The notes: generated by a model not told the origin, from the sequence alone. Positions 18,124-27,229 are shown, counted from the first letter of the stretch. The stretch is DNA of 64,000 bases from Leeuwenhoekiella nanhaiensis (GCF_002744755.1 NZ_KZ319288.1:372001-436000), one strand, 5' to 3'. Made by a program: numbers and translations.

Positions 18124-18637
18124 CGTTTTCGTCAATAATATGATTGGCAACCTTATCTTTTAAACGCGCGGCCAACTCAGGAGTCAGGCCTGGAATATCG
18201 ATATCACTCCCTGAGCCTCCTGCGGTAAATATGTTGAGATTTGAGATTTTGAAAATTCGGTCTAAGGCGCTTGCAGAAGTTGATATATGCTGAATGCGGT
18301 TAAAAGGTATAATGGTTATTTTCTCAAAAATAAAACCGCGTCTGTAGGCGATGTCCCGCTCCCGCAAAGCATAACCCAAAGTACCCTGCAATTTATACTG
18401 ATAGGCCATTAACAGCAGAAAAAGAAGCAGAATCCCGGCTCCAAGTCCCGGTATGAGATACGGAACGTCTGTAACCTCTCGCAGTAAAAAAAGTCCTATT
18501 AAGGCCAATATGAGTAAAAAACCCTGAATGCAAAGCACTTTATAAAGACGTTTAACCGAAACTTTGGTGTAGGCAATTTCCTGATAATCCGGAAGACTGT
18601 CGAGGTCAACCGGAGCATTTGTAAAGGTCACATTCAT
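18116..18637 (-). CDS. PH-domain membrane protein, YdbS type
   Basis: 173-residue partner of the downstream PH-domain protein. Two adjacent membrane spans lie at about 35-80 (VLCIQGFLLILALIGLFLL and LIPGLGAGILLLFLLLMAY). One bPH2-like domain follows, with ALRERDIAYRRGFIFEKITIIPFNRIQHIS and NLNIFTAGGSGSDIDIPGL, the typical YdbS ending. The eight-base overlap with the next gene supports a two-protein complex. It starts 54 bases after the menB stop on the same strand, so it may belong to the same transcript. Confidence 0.82.
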   Translation of the reverse strand: MNVTFTNAPVDLDSLPDYQEIAYTKVSVKRLYKVLCIQGFLLILALIGLFLLREVTDVPYLIPGLGAGILLLFLLLMAYQYKLQGTLGYALRERDIAYRRGFIFEKITIIPFNRIQHISTSASALDRIFKISNLNIFTAGGSGSDIDIPGLTPELAARLKDKVANHIIDENDA

Positions 18638-18691
18638 AGATTACAATTTAGTATGCCCTCTAAAAATACCGGAAACAAACCAATTTCCCGT

Positions 18692-19531
18692 CTATGGAAT
18701 CCATTTTTTATCAAAATTGGGCTTACGCTTTTCGAGAAATGCGTTGCGGCCTTCTTTTGCTTCTTCAGTCATATAGGCCAGTCGAGTAGCTTCACCGGCA
18801 AAAACCTGCTGCCCCACCATACCGTCATCGGTAAGATTCATCGCAAACTTGAGCATTTTAATGGAAGTTGGCGATTTAGCCAGAATTTCCTGAGCCCACT
18901 CGTATGCGGTAGCTTCCAGCTCGTCGTGCGGAATCACGGCATTAACCATCCCCATCTCATAGGCTTCCTGAGCCGAATAATTTCGCCCTAAAAAGAAGAT
19001 CTCACGAGCACGCTTCTGCCCCACCATTTTGGCCAAATAAGCAGAACCATAACCACCATCAAAACTGGTCACATCAGCATCGGTCTGCTTGAAAATCGCG
19101 TGTTCTTTACTGGCAAGCGTTAAATCGCAAACCACGTGCAGGCTGTGCCCACCTCCTACCGCCCAGCCCGGAACCACGGCAATAACCGCTTTTGGCATAA
19201 AACGTATGAGGCGCTGCACATCAAGAATATTCAGGCGATGGTATCCATCTTCACCCACATAACCCTGATCTCCACGTGCCTTCTGATCGCCACCGCTGCA
19301 AAAACTATAAACGCCGTCTTTAGGCGAAGGACCTTCAGCCGATAGTAGAATCACTCCAACCGAAGTATCTTCCTGCGCGATGTGAAAAGCATCGAGCAGT
19401 TCTGAAGTAGTCTTTGGTCTGAACGCGTTGCGCACTTCAGGTCTGTTAAACGCAATACGCGCTACACCATTTGATTTCTTAAACGTAATATCGCTGTATT
19501 CTTTAACCGTTTTCCACTCGGGTTGCTGCAT
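18692..19531 (-). CDS. menB: 1,4-dihydroxy-2-naphthoyl-CoA synthase
   Basis: Crotonase-fold enzyme that closes the naphthoquinone ring of menaquinone from o-succinylbenzoyl-CoA. In the 279-residue protein, FCSGGDQKARGDQGYVG (about 77-93) is the MenB-specific loop and GWAVGGGHSLHVVCDLTLAS (about 122-141) holds the oxyanion glycines. TDADVTSFDGGYGSAYLAKMVG with the catalytic Asp and Ser lies at about 150-171, and FLGRNYSAQEAYEMGMVN follows. The C-terminal EKRKPNFDKKWIP fits the family. It belongs to a minus-strand menaquinone block with menD, isochorismate synthase and a thioesterase, separated from menD by two unrelated genes. Confidence 0.96.
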   Translation of the reverse strand: MQQPEWKTVKEYSDITFKKSNGVARIAFNRPEVRNAFRPKTTSELLDAFHIAQEDTSVGVILLSAEGPSPKDGVYSFCSGGDQKARGDQGYVGEDGYHRLNILDVQRLIRFMPKAVIAVVPGWAVGGGHSLHVVCDLTLASKEHAIFKQTDADVTSFDGGYGSAYLAKMVGQKRAREIFFLGRNYSAQEAYEMGMVNAVIPHDELEATAYEWAQEILAKSPTSIKMLKFAMNLTDDGMVGQQVFAGEATRLAYMTEEAKEGRNAFLEKRKPNFDKKWIP

Positions 19532-19668
19532 AGTTGAAGTTTTTTAGCTCCGTCAAAAGCAAATAAAATCTTGAGCCGGACACAAAATAATAAAGTTTTA
19601 TTTTATGAATACCTCCTGATTTATCCTGAGGAAGTTTATTCCTTTCGCAAAACGAAAATTAAGTTGTT

Positions 19669-20505
19669 TTATTGATTTTTTAGGCGAATACCGGTATCGG
19701 TAATATCGATTTGCCGGTCTTTATAGAGACTACCGATAGCCTTTTTAAATAACTTTTTACTAATACCGAAATAGGCATTTATATCTTCGGGACTACTCTT
19801 GTCGTGCACAGGCAGGCTGCCTCCGTTGCGCTTAAGTTCGTCATAAATAAACTGTGCATTAGGTTCTACACTTTTGTAGCCTTCCGGCTGAAGCAGGACA
19901 TCAATCTTGTTATCTTCCCGTACACGCTTTATGTAACCCGGAAGACGATCTCCGACCCGAATATCTTCAAATATGGTGTTTTTATGAATGAGTCCCTCGT
20001 GCTTTTCATTAATAATCACGTGAGCGCCAAATTCTGAAAAATGAGAGACCAGTAAATCTACCTTATCAAATTTTTCAACAGTGACTTCGGCATTGCTTAG
20101 GAAATTCTTGAATTTTGAAGAACCCACCAAACGGTTTGTTTGCTCATCAAGGTACAGGTAAATAATGTACCAGGAACCCTCCTTCATTTCGGTAGCCTGA
20201 TTTGAAAAAGGTACGAACAACTCCTTGTCAAGACCCCAGTCTACAAAAGCTCCAATTTTAGTAACTGCGGTGCACTCGAGGTAGGCAAAACCCTGTTTGT
20301 GTATGTAAGGAGACAAGGTCGTAGCCACCGGGCGTTCTTCGTTATCCAGATAAACAAAAACCCGTATTTGATCTTCAAGCTGAAAACCATCAGGCGCGTA
20401 TTTACCGGGCAATAACACCTCGTTTTCCTCTTCGTCACGCAAATACAAACCCGGACTCACATCGCGGTCTATGATCAAATCGTGGTATTCTCCTAATGCC
20501 AGCAT
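19669..20505 (-). CDS. CvfB-like S1 RNA-binding protein
   Basis: 278-residue cytoplasmic protein of the CvfB/YitL type. The N-terminal half carries S1-like beta modules, including GFAYLECTAVTKIGAFVDWGLDKELFVPFSNQ around 92-123 and LVSHFSEFGAHVIINEKHEGLIHKN around 151-175. The C-terminus (about 210-278, QFIYDELKRNGGSLPVHDKSSPEDINAYFGISKKLFKKAIG) is a winged-helix domain that ends in GIRLKN. This order (S1 repeats then winged helix) is diagnostic. S. aureus CvfB is a virulence regulator that binds RNA; the role in this organism is unknown. It is preceded by two tandem hairpin terminators and so probably has its own promoter in the short space before its ATG. Confidence 0.85.
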   Translation of the reverse strand: MLALGEYHDLIIDRDVSPGLYLRDEEENEVLLPGKYAPDGFQLEDQIRVFVYLDNEERPVATTLSPYIHKQGFAYLECTAVTKIGAFVDWGLDKELFVPFSNQATEMKEGSWYIIYLYLDEQTNRLVGSSKFKNFLSNAEVTVEKFDKVDLLVSHFSEFGAHVIINEKHEGLIHKNTIFEDIRVGDRLPGYIKRVREDNKIDVLLQPEGYKSVEPNAQFIYDELKRNGGSLPVHDKSSPEDINAYFGISKKLFKKAIGSLYKDRQIDITDTGIRLKNQ

Positions 20506-20539
20506 AGTTCTTCTTTTAAGAGCTCAAAATTAGCAAAAA

Positions 20540-20561
20540 CCGAAGGATTAAAGTCCTTCGG
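20540..20561 (-). terminator. Second hairpin of a tandem terminator
   Basis: CCGAAGGA (20540-20547) pairs with TCCTTCGG (20554-20561) around a six-base loop. On the minus strand it is followed by TTTTTG. It lies just 28 bases downstream of the stronger hairpin at 20590-20610. Confidence 0.6.
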
Positions 20562-20583
20562 CTTTGTCGAAAACCATATAAAC

Positions 20584-20610
20584 TAAAAAAGCCGTCCAAA
20601 AAGGACGGCT
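20584..20610 (-). terminator. Intrinsic terminator of the DUF2853 gene
   Basis: AGCCGTCC (20590-20597) and GGACGGCT (20603-20610) form a perfect eight-base stem with a five-base loop. On the minus strand it is followed by TTTTTT. It starts 22 bases after the DUF2853 stop. Confidence 0.85.
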
Positions 20611-20632
20611 CGTTATTCTATTACGAAGAGAT

Positions 20633-20974
20633 TTAGTTGTAAACTTCTTCTTTGCCAAAGTGCTTAGTCAATAAATAGTATACTACAGCACGGTACTTAT
20701 TGCGGTTTGATTTCCCATAGTCATCAAGAACCTTATGAAGACCCTCCATAAGTTGCGGACTATCTTTAAGACCTAACTTTTTGATCAGGAAATTATTTTT
20801 TACAGTCTCCAGTTCGCTTTCGCTACCCGCAGAGATCGTTGAAGAGTCTTTATTATAAATTGAAGGACCACAGCCTATAGTAACTTTGGTAAGTAAGTCC
20901 ATATCGGCATTATGATTTAATTTTTCTTTTAAATCAGCCGCATATTTTGCGATCATTTCATCTCTTTTGCTCAT
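20633..20974 (-). CDS. DUF2853 family protein
   Basis: 113-residue small cytoplasmic, mostly helical and charged protein, beginning MSKRDEMIAKYAADLKEKL and containing the family stretch LLTKVTIGCGPSIYNKDSSTIS followed by LKDSPQLMEGLHKVLDDYGKSNRNKYRAVVYYLLTKHFGKEE. These features match DUF2853, a family of unknown function. It follows menD by 74 bases on the same strand and is closed by a strong terminator, so it is the end of the menF-menD transcript or a separate small unit. No biochemical role can be given. Confidence 0.85.
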   Translation of the reverse strand: MSKRDEMIAKYAADLKEKLNHNADMDLLTKVTIGCGPSIYNKDSSTISAGSESELETVKNNFLIKKLGLKDSPQLMEGLHKVLDDYGKSNRNKYRAVVYYLLTKHFGKEEVYN

Positions 20975-21048
20975 AAGAATGTGGAATTTTTAATTAATTA
21001 AGTTTAAGGTCTTTAAATATACAGAAAAATAAAAACCTAATCCAACAC

Positions 21049-22764
21049 TTATCTCAGGTAATCAAAGTAACCCAATAAAACTTCATCATTCACGGTACGG
21101 GGCGTTTTGATTTCAAGCAAACAGGGCTTTTCGGTCTGGTTATAAAAGGCCATCTGGGCATTTTCCAAAGTGTCTTCTGAATCTGCATAGAAGTAATCAA
21201 GACCAAACATGGCACAAAGGTGTGATGCATCGAGGTCGTGCGTGGTTTCAAAATAGGTTTCAAAAGCGTTTGAAGTTTTATCCCCGGGCAATATTCTAAA
21301 AATCCCTCCCCCACTGTTGTTTATGAGTATGATCTTAAAATCCTTTGGTATGTATTGATTCCATAAACCGTTGCTGTCGTAGAAGAAACTAAGGTCTCCA
21401 GTTATTAAAGTAGTGGGCAGACCGCTTCCCAACGCGGCGCCCACAGCTGTAGACGTACTACCGTCAATACCGCTGGTACCGCGATTGCAATATACTTTTA
21501 AGCTTTTGTCAATATCAAATAACTGCACATAGCGCACCGTAGAACTGTTACCCAGTTGCAATAAACTCTTGGGACGCAATTGAGAAAGAATGAGATCAAA
21601 AGCTTTAAAATCGCACCAAGGCATCTCATTGATGTATTTTTTATGCATCAGATCGCGACGCTCCCGAATTTTAAGCCAATAGTGTTGATAATCGCTATCC
21701 TGAGGTTGCGTATGGGCTAAAAACTGTTCCCAGAAATGATTTACCGGAACCTTAAAATGCTTGTTCAGACAAAAATAAGTGTCGTAGGCTTTTTTGGGAT
21801 CTACATGCCAGTGCTCTTCAGGTTGATAATTACGTAAAAAGGCCTTTACCTTTTTAGAAATCACCATTCCGCCTAAAGTAACCAGAATATCAGGTTGTAG
21901 GGCTGTAAATCCGTCTGCATCAAGCGAGCCGATGATGTTATCAATCCGTGTAAAAAAGTTAGGATGATCCAGGTTTGAAGTGGTTTCGGTAAAAACCAAA
22001 ACACTGGGATCTGAGCCAAGGCGGTCTAAAAACTCCTGCTCAATCGTATTGGGTTGCAAGACACCTACCAAAACAATTTTCCGCTTTGCGGCATTCCATT
22101 TTGCGGTAAATGACTTAACCTGCTCGGCTTGCAATTCCTGAATTTTGACTTCTTTATCAACCAAAATAGGATCAACCAGACGTTTTGTGGTGGTATTGTA
22201 TAGGGGTTCGTAAAAAGGTACATTGATGTGAACCGGACCCTGATTTACTATAGCTTCATTTAGAGCCTTGTTGATCTCCTGTTGATTATGCTTGGTCGCC
22301 TCGCGCTGTTTTTGATTGAATTTGGTGTCTTCAATGCTGAATTCGGTAACAAACTCCGAATACAGATTTGCAGAATACAGAATATGATTTTCAAAGACAT
22401 TACGCTGTCTTATAGTTTGCCCATCGCCTATATCTATACGCTCAATGGGGCGGTCTGCCGAAATTACCACCAGCGGAATATCGCTGTAAAATGCTTCAGA
22501 AACCGCAGGATAATAGTTGAGTACCGCGCTTCCCGAAGTACAAACTACCGCAACTGGCTTTTGTAGTTGCTGCGCCAGACCTAAAGCAAAAAAACCTGCG
22601 GCTCGTTCGTCTACAATACTGTAGGTTTTAATATCGGGATGCTGAGTAAACCCAATCGTTAGCGGGGCATTGCGCGAACCCGGTGAGATCACCACATGGT
22701 CAACGCCCTTTTCAAGGCATAATAAAACTACAGACTGGGCAATAGGTATACTTGAGTAATTCAT
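21049..22764 (-). CDS. menD: MenD (SEPHCHC synthase)
   Basis: Thiamin-diphosphate enzyme that joins 2-oxoglutarate to isochorismate, the first committed step of menaquinone synthesis. The 571-residue protein has VVISPGSRNAPLT at about 24-36, the cofactor-activating Glu in SIVDERAAGFFALG (about 48-61), AVVCTSGSAVLNYYPAVSEA and the ThDP motif TGDLSFFYDSNGLWNQ. ILINNSGGGIFRILPG and SHLCAMFGLDYFYA come toward the C-terminus. Length and motif order are those of MenD. It lies 106 bases downstream of the isochorismate synthase gene. Confidence 0.96.
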   Translation of the reverse strand: MNYSSIPIAQSVVLLCLEKGVDHVVISPGSRNAPLTIGFTQHPDIKTYSIVDERAAGFFALGLAQQLQKPVAVVCTSGSAVLNYYPAVSEAFYSDIPLVVISADRPIERIDIGDGQTIRQRNVFENHILYSANLYSEFVTEFSIEDTKFNQKQREATKHNQQEINKALNEAIVNQGPVHINVPFYEPLYNTTTKRLVDPILVDKEVKIQELQAEQVKSFTAKWNAAKRKIVLVGVLQPNTIEQEFLDRLGSDPSVLVFTETTSNLDHPNFFTRIDNIIGSLDADGFTALQPDILVTLGGMVISKKVKAFLRNYQPEEHWHVDPKKAYDTYFCLNKHFKVPVNHFWEQFLAHTQPQDSDYQHYWLKIRERRDLMHKKYINEMPWCDFKAFDLILSQLRPKSLLQLGNSSTVRYVQLFDIDKSLKVYCNRGTSGIDGSTSTAVGAALGSGLPTTLITGDLSFFYDSNGLWNQYIPKDFKIILINNSGGGIFRILPGDKTSNAFETYFETTHDLDASHLCAMFGLDYFYADSEDTLENAQMAFYNQTEKPCLLEIKTPRTVNDEVLLGYFDYLR

Positions 22765-22870
22765 ATAAACAGATTAATCTGCCGGTAAAATTTAAGGCAA
22801 TGAGAATTTTCTGAACGCCTCTGAAAAGATCAGAATAATTCCATAACAAATTTACAACAAAGCAAAAGCT

Positions 22871-23986
22871 CTAGAGAATACTGGCAATAGTTTGTGCTTT
22901 ATTTACAGTTTCCTGCCATTCATCCTCGGGTATAGAATCTTTAGTGATTCCGCCGCCCACGTAAATTTCACTTGCCTCAGATTTATACTGCATACAACGT
23001 AAATTCACAAAAAGACGCGTAACCGGGTTCAGGGTTTTGTAAGCAAGATTTTCTACATTTCGGCGATTGCGGTTTTTTGATTGATCTTCCAATATATTTA
23101 GTTCGCCCAGGAAACCCGTGTAAAAACCACGCGGATAGCCTTCGTGATTCTGAATAAAGGATTGCGCTTCCAGGCGAGGCAAACCGCAAACGGCAGGTGT
23201 GGGATGTAAAGCTCTAATAAGTTGTGTGAGATCAAGCGATCCCCGATTGAAGCTTCCGGTGATGCAGGTTCTTAAATGCAATAAACTGCCGGCTCTGTAG
23301 GTCTCGCGTTCCTGAATATTCAGTTTTTTCAGGTCAAAAGTTTTCAGTCTTGAGATCAAATCCCGGGTCACTAAATCCTGCTCTTCCTGCTCTTTTAAAC
23401 CCCAGCTAACCTTAAGATCACCTTCAAATCTTTGCGTACCCGCAAGCGCCATGGTTTCAAATTTATATCCGTTTAGCGACAATAAGGTTTCCGGGGTGGC
23501 ACCCATCCATGTTCCTACTTTAGGATGATGCCATACATATACAAAAGCTTCCGGATATTTACTCAGTAGTCTATTAAACAAGGTAACCGGAGAACTATCT
23601 GAAATTTTGGCGATTTGCTTTCGCGAAAGCACTACTTTCTGCAGAGAACTTTCGTTGATCTCTTGCACGGCACGTTCTACCAGCTGCAAATGCTGTTGCC
23701 TTTCGGTTTCAGAAATTACTAATTCTAAAGAGTCGACGGGTAATTCGGCCTTTAACTGATCACAGGCAATGATTGTAGGCTTCCCAGGTATCAGAACCGC
23801 CTGTTCAGAAGCTGAAAATGGTGCAAAAACAAATCCGCTTTCGGTAAAATCTGCTGTAACCTGCAGCTCATCATCCTGCTGGGCAAGGTAATTAATGGAG
23901 TCTGCAGCGGGTTTGCGATAGGCTACAAATGGTCTGTTTTGAAGAAAATCTTCATCCAACTGATTAAAAAGCGATGAGGCGTCCAT
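22871..23986 (-). CDS. menF: Isochorismate synthase (MenF/EntC family)
   Basis: Converts chorismate to isochorismate at the entry to menaquinone synthesis. The 371-residue chorismate-binding protein has LQKVVLSRKQ with the conserved Lys (about 134-143), WMGATPETLLSL (about 176-187), TMALAGTQ (about 193-200), LHPTPAVCGLP (about 280-290) and EIYVGGGITKDSIPEDEWQET at the end. Menaquinone context (menD just downstream, thioesterase two bases upstream) favours MenF over EntC or salicylate enzymes. The two-base gap to the upstream thioesterase indicates one operon. Confidence 0.92.
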   Translation of the reverse strand: MDASSLFNQLDEDFLQNRPFVAYRKPAADSINYLAQQDDELQVTADFTESGFVFAPFSASEQAVLIPGKPTIIACDQLKAELPVDSLELVISETERQQHLQLVERAVQEINESSLQKVVLSRKQIAKISDSSPVTLFNRLLSKYPEAFVYVWHHPKVGTWMGATPETLLSLNGYKFETMALAGTQRFEGDLKVSWGLKEQEEQDLVTRDLISRLKTFDLKKLNIQERETYRAGSLLHLRTCITGSFNRGSLDLTQLIRALHPTPAVCGLPRLEAQSFIQNHEGYPRGFYTGFLGELNILEDQSKNRNRRNVENLAYKTLNPVTRLFVNLRCMQYKSEASEIYVGGGITKDSIPEDEWQETVNKAQTIASIL

Positions 23987-23987
23987 A

Positions 23988-24413
23988 TCAGGATTTGGGT
24001 AATGCTATAGTGGTAAGTTTGACTAACGAAATGAGCTGGTCTTCTTGATTAGTAATACGTATCTGCCAAAGCTGGGTGGTACGGCCTTTATGCAAAATGC
24101 TGGCTTTGGCATATACAAAACCAGTTCGTATACTTTTAACGTGATTAGCCGAAATCTCCAGGCCGCGTATCATAAAGTTTTCAGCGTCCAAAAACATATA
24201 GCTGGCAGCACTTCCCACGCTTTCGGCTAAGGCTACCGAAGCACCACCGTGCAAAACACCATCCGGTTGATGCACTTTTGGGCTAACCGGCATTTTAGCA
24301 ACCAGATAATCACTGCCTAAATCTACAAACGTAATTTCCAATGTTTCCATCAGTGTATTGCTGCAAATCGCATTGGCCTTTTTGAGTAATTGTTCTTTAG
24401 TATCTTGATTCAT
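23988..24413 (-). CDS. Hotdog-fold thioesterase, probably MenI-like
   Basis: PaaI/YbgC-type acyl-CoA thioesterase of 141 residues from the ATG at 24411-24413 (MNQDTKEQLLKK...). A ten-codon longer frame from a TTG is not needed. The hotdog signature DGVLHGGASVALAESVGSAA is at about 51-70, with the active-site Glu at about 64 and the conserved HGG. It is the first gene of the menaquinone operon and sits two bases before isochorismate synthase. Hydrolysis of 1,4-dihydroxy-2-naphthoyl-CoA (the MenI step) is therefore the most economical assignment, but that is inferred from context. Confidence 0.85.
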   Translation of the reverse strand: MNQDTKEQLLKKANAICSNTLMETLEITFVDLGSDYLVAKMPVSPKVHQPDGVLHGGASVALAESVGSAASYMFLDAENFMIRGLEISANHVKSIRTGFVYAKASILHKGRTTQLWQIRITNQEDQLISLVKLTTIALPKS

Positions 24414-24515
24414 AGCATTGAATTCATAATTAAAACCTAACAAGCGCTCTTAATGCTCATAAAAAGCCTATTTCACTAACTTGCACAGGCAGGTAAAGAT
24501 ACTTAATCATTAAGG

Positions 24516-25184
24516 ATGAACGAAGAAAAATCACTAAGCTATAGAACTACAAACACGTACCAAACCCGTAACGAATTCACTCAAAAAACAGAGAATATTT
24601 GGGTGGTCTTTCACGGTTTGGGTCACTTGAGTCGGTATTTTATAGAACATTTTGAAAAGCTTAATCCCGAGGAAAACTATATCATTGCGCCACAGGCTCC
24701 CAGTTTGTACTATCAGGATAAACGCTACACGTATATTGGCGCGTGCTGGCTCACTCGTGAAAATCGAAAACTGGGTATCACCAATAATCACGCGTATCTT
24801 GATGCTTTATATGAGGAAGAATTAAAACCGAAATTAAAAACCGGTAATCGTCTTATTATTATGGGTTTTTCTCAGGGAGTTTCGGTAGCGATGCGTTGGC
24901 TAAAGCATCGTAATATTTGCTTCGACCACATAATCTTACATTCCGGAAGCATACCCAGAGAGTTTGCTGAAAATGCTTTTTCCAACCTATGCAAGCATAA
25001 TCCCTTTTTGGTTTACGGAAAAAAAGATCCCCTGATCACCAAAGAACGACTACGTGATGAGGTAGATTATGCTAACCATATTTTTTCAAATGGCCCCGAG
25101 ATTATACATTTTGAAGGTGCACACGAAGTACATGAGCCCACACTCATTGATATCACACAAAAGTTGAAGAACATCAAGCGCTAG
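24516..25184 (+). CDS. Alpha/beta hydrolase, carboxylesterase type
   Basis: 222-residue serine hydrolase of the small carboxylesterase / phospholipase group (YpfH-like). VVFHGLGHLSRYF (30-42) is the oxyanion region and GFSQG (117-121, Ser119) the nucleophile elbow. Asp171 in KKDPLIT and His203 in GAHEV complete the triad. There is no signal peptide. It is transcribed divergently from the menaquinone operon, with a short intergenic region. The substrate is unknown; members of this group hydrolyse short acyl esters. Confidence 0.85.
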   Translation: MNEEKSLSYRTTNTYQTRNEFTQKTENIWVVFHGLGHLSRYFIEHFEKLNPEENYIIAPQAPSLYYQDKRYTYIGACWLTRENRKLGITNNHAYLDALYEEELKPKLKTGNRLIIMGFSQGVSVAMRWLKHRNICFDHIILHSGSIPREFAENAFSNLCKHNPFLVYGKKDPLITKERLRDEVDYANHIFSNGPEIIHFEGAHEVHEPTLIDITQKLKNIKR

Positions 25185-25356
25185 CAGAATACCGGAAAGC
25201 TACCGGCTTTAGACCGATATTAAGCCTCTGAGTAGGTATGTCATTTACTACTGAAAGAATAATTTCGTTAAAAATTGTGTCTTTTGTCGATTTTATTTGC
25301 ATATGAAAGATGTAAGTATGTATCTTAGAGGAACATAACAAACCCACCCAACTTGA

Positions 25357-26088
25357 ATGAACCGATACCTACTTATGCTTATGGCTTTTTTTATGGCCTT
25401 AAGTCTGAAAGCTCAGATTCCCAAAGCTGAGCGTGATGCCCTGATTGAACTTTATCACGCTACCAATGGCCCCGAATGGTTTATAACCTGGGATCTTACC
25501 GCCGAGCCTTCCCAATGGCATGGGGTACAGATTACTAACAATCGCGTTACAGGCCTTAACCTGAGTCGTAATAATCTTAAAGGTAGCTTACCCGAAAGTC
25601 TCGGAGATTTATCTAATCTGTATTTTCTTGAATTATACTTCAATCAACTGGAAGGAGAATTACCCCAATCGTTGAGTGAACTTCACAATCTGAGACGTTT
25701 GGTGCTCAATTCAAATCACTTTGACGGAAAATTTCCGGATTATATATATGACTATACAAATCTTGAAGTTTTACTTCTGGCAAGCAATCATTTTACCGGT
25801 ACCATACACGGTGATGTTCTAAAATTACGAAAACTTCAAATTTTTAATGTTTTTGACAATTGCCTGAGCGGTGAGTTCCCAATGGCGCTGCTTCGTCTTA
25901 AAGAACTCAAGGAAGTAAACATAGCCGCAAATAATTTTACGGGCAAATTACCTAGTAGCCTTGCACAGGCTTCAGAAATCAAAACATTGATTCTTACCGA
26001 TAACAATTTTCAAAATCAAAGCGAATTTCAAAAACTTCTTAATCAGCGTCCTCAACAAACAGACGCTGTTATAATGGCTTCATACTAG
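25357..26088 (+). CDS. Exported plant-subtype leucine-rich-repeat protein (first paralog)
   Basis: 243-residue exported protein with a signal peptide (MNRYLLMLMAFFMALSLKAQ) and an N-terminal cap ALIELYHATNGPEWFITWDL. Seven 24-residue repeats of the plant subtype follow (LxxLxLxxNxLxGxLPxSLxxLxx) from about 65 to 232, for example LNLSRNNLKGSLPESLGDLS. No T9SS sorting domain and no lipobox are present. It is paralogous to the next gene (same length, same repeat number, same cap) and both end in a similar terminator region. The ligand and role are unknown; such proteins usually bind proteins or glycans. Confidence 0.85.
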   Translation: MNRYLLMLMAFFMALSLKAQIPKAERDALIELYHATNGPEWFITWDLTAEPSQWHGVQITNNRVTGLNLSRNNLKGSLPESLGDLSNLYFLELYFNQLEGELPQSLSELHNLRRLVLNSNHFDGKFPDYIYDYTNLEVLLLASNHFTGTIHGDVLKLRKLQIFNVFDNCLSGEFPMALLRLKELKEVNIAANNFTGKLPSSLAQASEIKTLILTDNNFQNQSEFQKLLNQRPQQTDAVIMASY

Positions 26089-26109
26089 ATTAGTTTTTTT
26101 GTTTCATGT

Positions 26110-26160
26110 TAGTTTTTAGTTGGTTGAGAGTCCGGGGTGGTTGCCGGACTCTTTTTTTTT
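26110..26160 (+). terminator. Terminator of the first LRR gene
   Basis: GAGTCCGG (26128-26135) pairs with CCGGACTC (26144-26151) across an eight-base loop and is followed by nine T. The preceding TTAGTTTTTAGTTGGTTGAGA resembles the sequence in front of the terminator of the second LRR gene. Confidence 0.9.
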
Positions 26161-26482
26161 ACCCCTTTTCAGACTATAATACGGTCAATTATATAAAGGA
26201 GGAAATTAAAAAGTAGGACAATTCCTATTTCACAGTAAATGAAAAGTTTTAAAGTAGGAATTTTCTTTAATTAAATCATTTTGAAATACTCTTTAGTGTA
26301 TTTTGACGAAGTTAAAATCCAGATGAAACACCTAAAAACTCCTAATTTCAATATAATAATACTTGTAAAATATAACTATTGTAAAGATTTTGCTTCCTAA
26401 TTGTGTATTTCAACGAATATTTTTGCATTTGAAGGTTTAACTGCATTATATTTACGCTATAGAACAACAATACAAGTCCAAT
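26161..26482. other. A+T-rich spacer between the two LRR genes
   Basis: No gene seen; a 25-codon frame at 26323-26400 is too short and unsupported. AAAGTAGGA occurs twice (about 26210-26218 and 26250-26258), the first copy within an inverted repeat TAGGA-CAAT-TCCTA (26214-26227). These may be regulatory. The 3' end holds the candidate promoter of the second LRR gene. Confidence 0.5.
26423..26454 (+). promoter_or_regulatory. Candidate promoter of the second LRR gene
   Basis: TTG (26423-26425), 21 bases, then TATATTTA (26447-26454), one mismatch from TAnnTTTG. The ATG follows at 26483, giving a leader of about 20 bases. Confidence 0.45.
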
Positions 26483-27205
26483 ATGAAATCAATTATTACT
26501 TTTATCGCAGTCGCTTTCTTAAGCTTTAATGCTGTTGCTGAGGTTAATAACTCTCAAAAACAAGCTTTGATTGATTTATACAACGCAACTAACGGTGCTG
26601 AGTGGAATAACACTTGGGATCTTAACGCTGATGTGTCTACCTGGTATGGCGTACGTGTTGTAAACAATACTGTAGTTGGACTTAATTTAAGTATGAATAA
26701 TTTGAGAGGTCAGTTACCTGAGTCTTTAGGTAATTTAGAGTCTCTTGTTACTTTAGAAATGTTCTTCAACAAATTACAGGGTACTATCCCTTCTTCTATT
26801 GGAAACCTTAAAAATCTTAAAGTTCTTGTTCTAAACGGTAATCTTCTTGACGGTAAATTACCAGAATCTATCTACCAGTTAAATAAATTAGAGCAGTTGA
26901 TGCTTACCAGCAATAACTTAAGTGGTTCTTTAAGCGATAAACTTGAAAACTTAAGTAATCTGCAGGTATTAAATCTGTTTGACAATAACATTAACGGCGA
27001 GTTGCCTTTGGCTGTATTAAAACTGCAAAATCTTAAAGAGCTTAATCTTTCAAACAATGAAATGTATGGTGCTCTTCCAGAAGGTTTAAATGCTATGCCT
27101 AATCTAAAGTCTATCGCTTTAGCTCAAAATAACTTTGACAACAATACAGATGGTTATGCACTTAATAAATTTGAGTCTAAAACAACTATCGCTTCAAACG
27201 AATAA
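26483..27205 (+). CDS. Exported plant-subtype leucine-rich-repeat protein (second paralog)
   Basis: 240-residue exported protein with a signal peptide (MKSIITFIAVAFLSFNAVAE), the cap ALIDLYNATNGAEWNNTWDLNADVSTWYGV (shown here as a span) and seven 24-residue repeats such as LNLSMNNLRGQLPESLGNLE, from about 62 to 226. There is no membrane anchor or T9SS tail. Compared with the first paralog its codons look strongly biased (GGT, GCT, AAC, TTA, TCT), as in highly expressed genes. The two genes are in tandem with separate promoters and terminators, so they look like a duplication whose copies are now expressed differently. Confidence 0.85.
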   Translation: MKSIITFIAVAFLSFNAVAEVNNSQKQALIDLYNATNGAEWNNTWDLNADVSTWYGVRVVNNTVVGLNLSMNNLRGQLPESLGNLESLVTLEMFFNKLQGTIPSSIGNLKNLKVLVLNGNLLDGKLPESIYQLNKLEQLMLTSNNLSGSLSDKLENLSNLQVLNLFDNNINGELPLAVLKLQNLKELNLSNNEMYGALPEGLNAMPNLKSIALAQNNFDNNTDGYALNKFESKTTIASNE

Positions 27206-27229
27206 ACGATACCCCAAATCATAATTATT

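Noticed and set aside
26214..26227. TAGGA-CAAT-TCCTA dyad as an operator
   Set aside because: Only five-base arms in A+T-rich DNA; kept as a note in the spacer entry, not as a separate site.
26323..26400. 25-codon frame between the LRR genes
   Set aside because: Too short, A+T-driven, no ribosome or family evidence.
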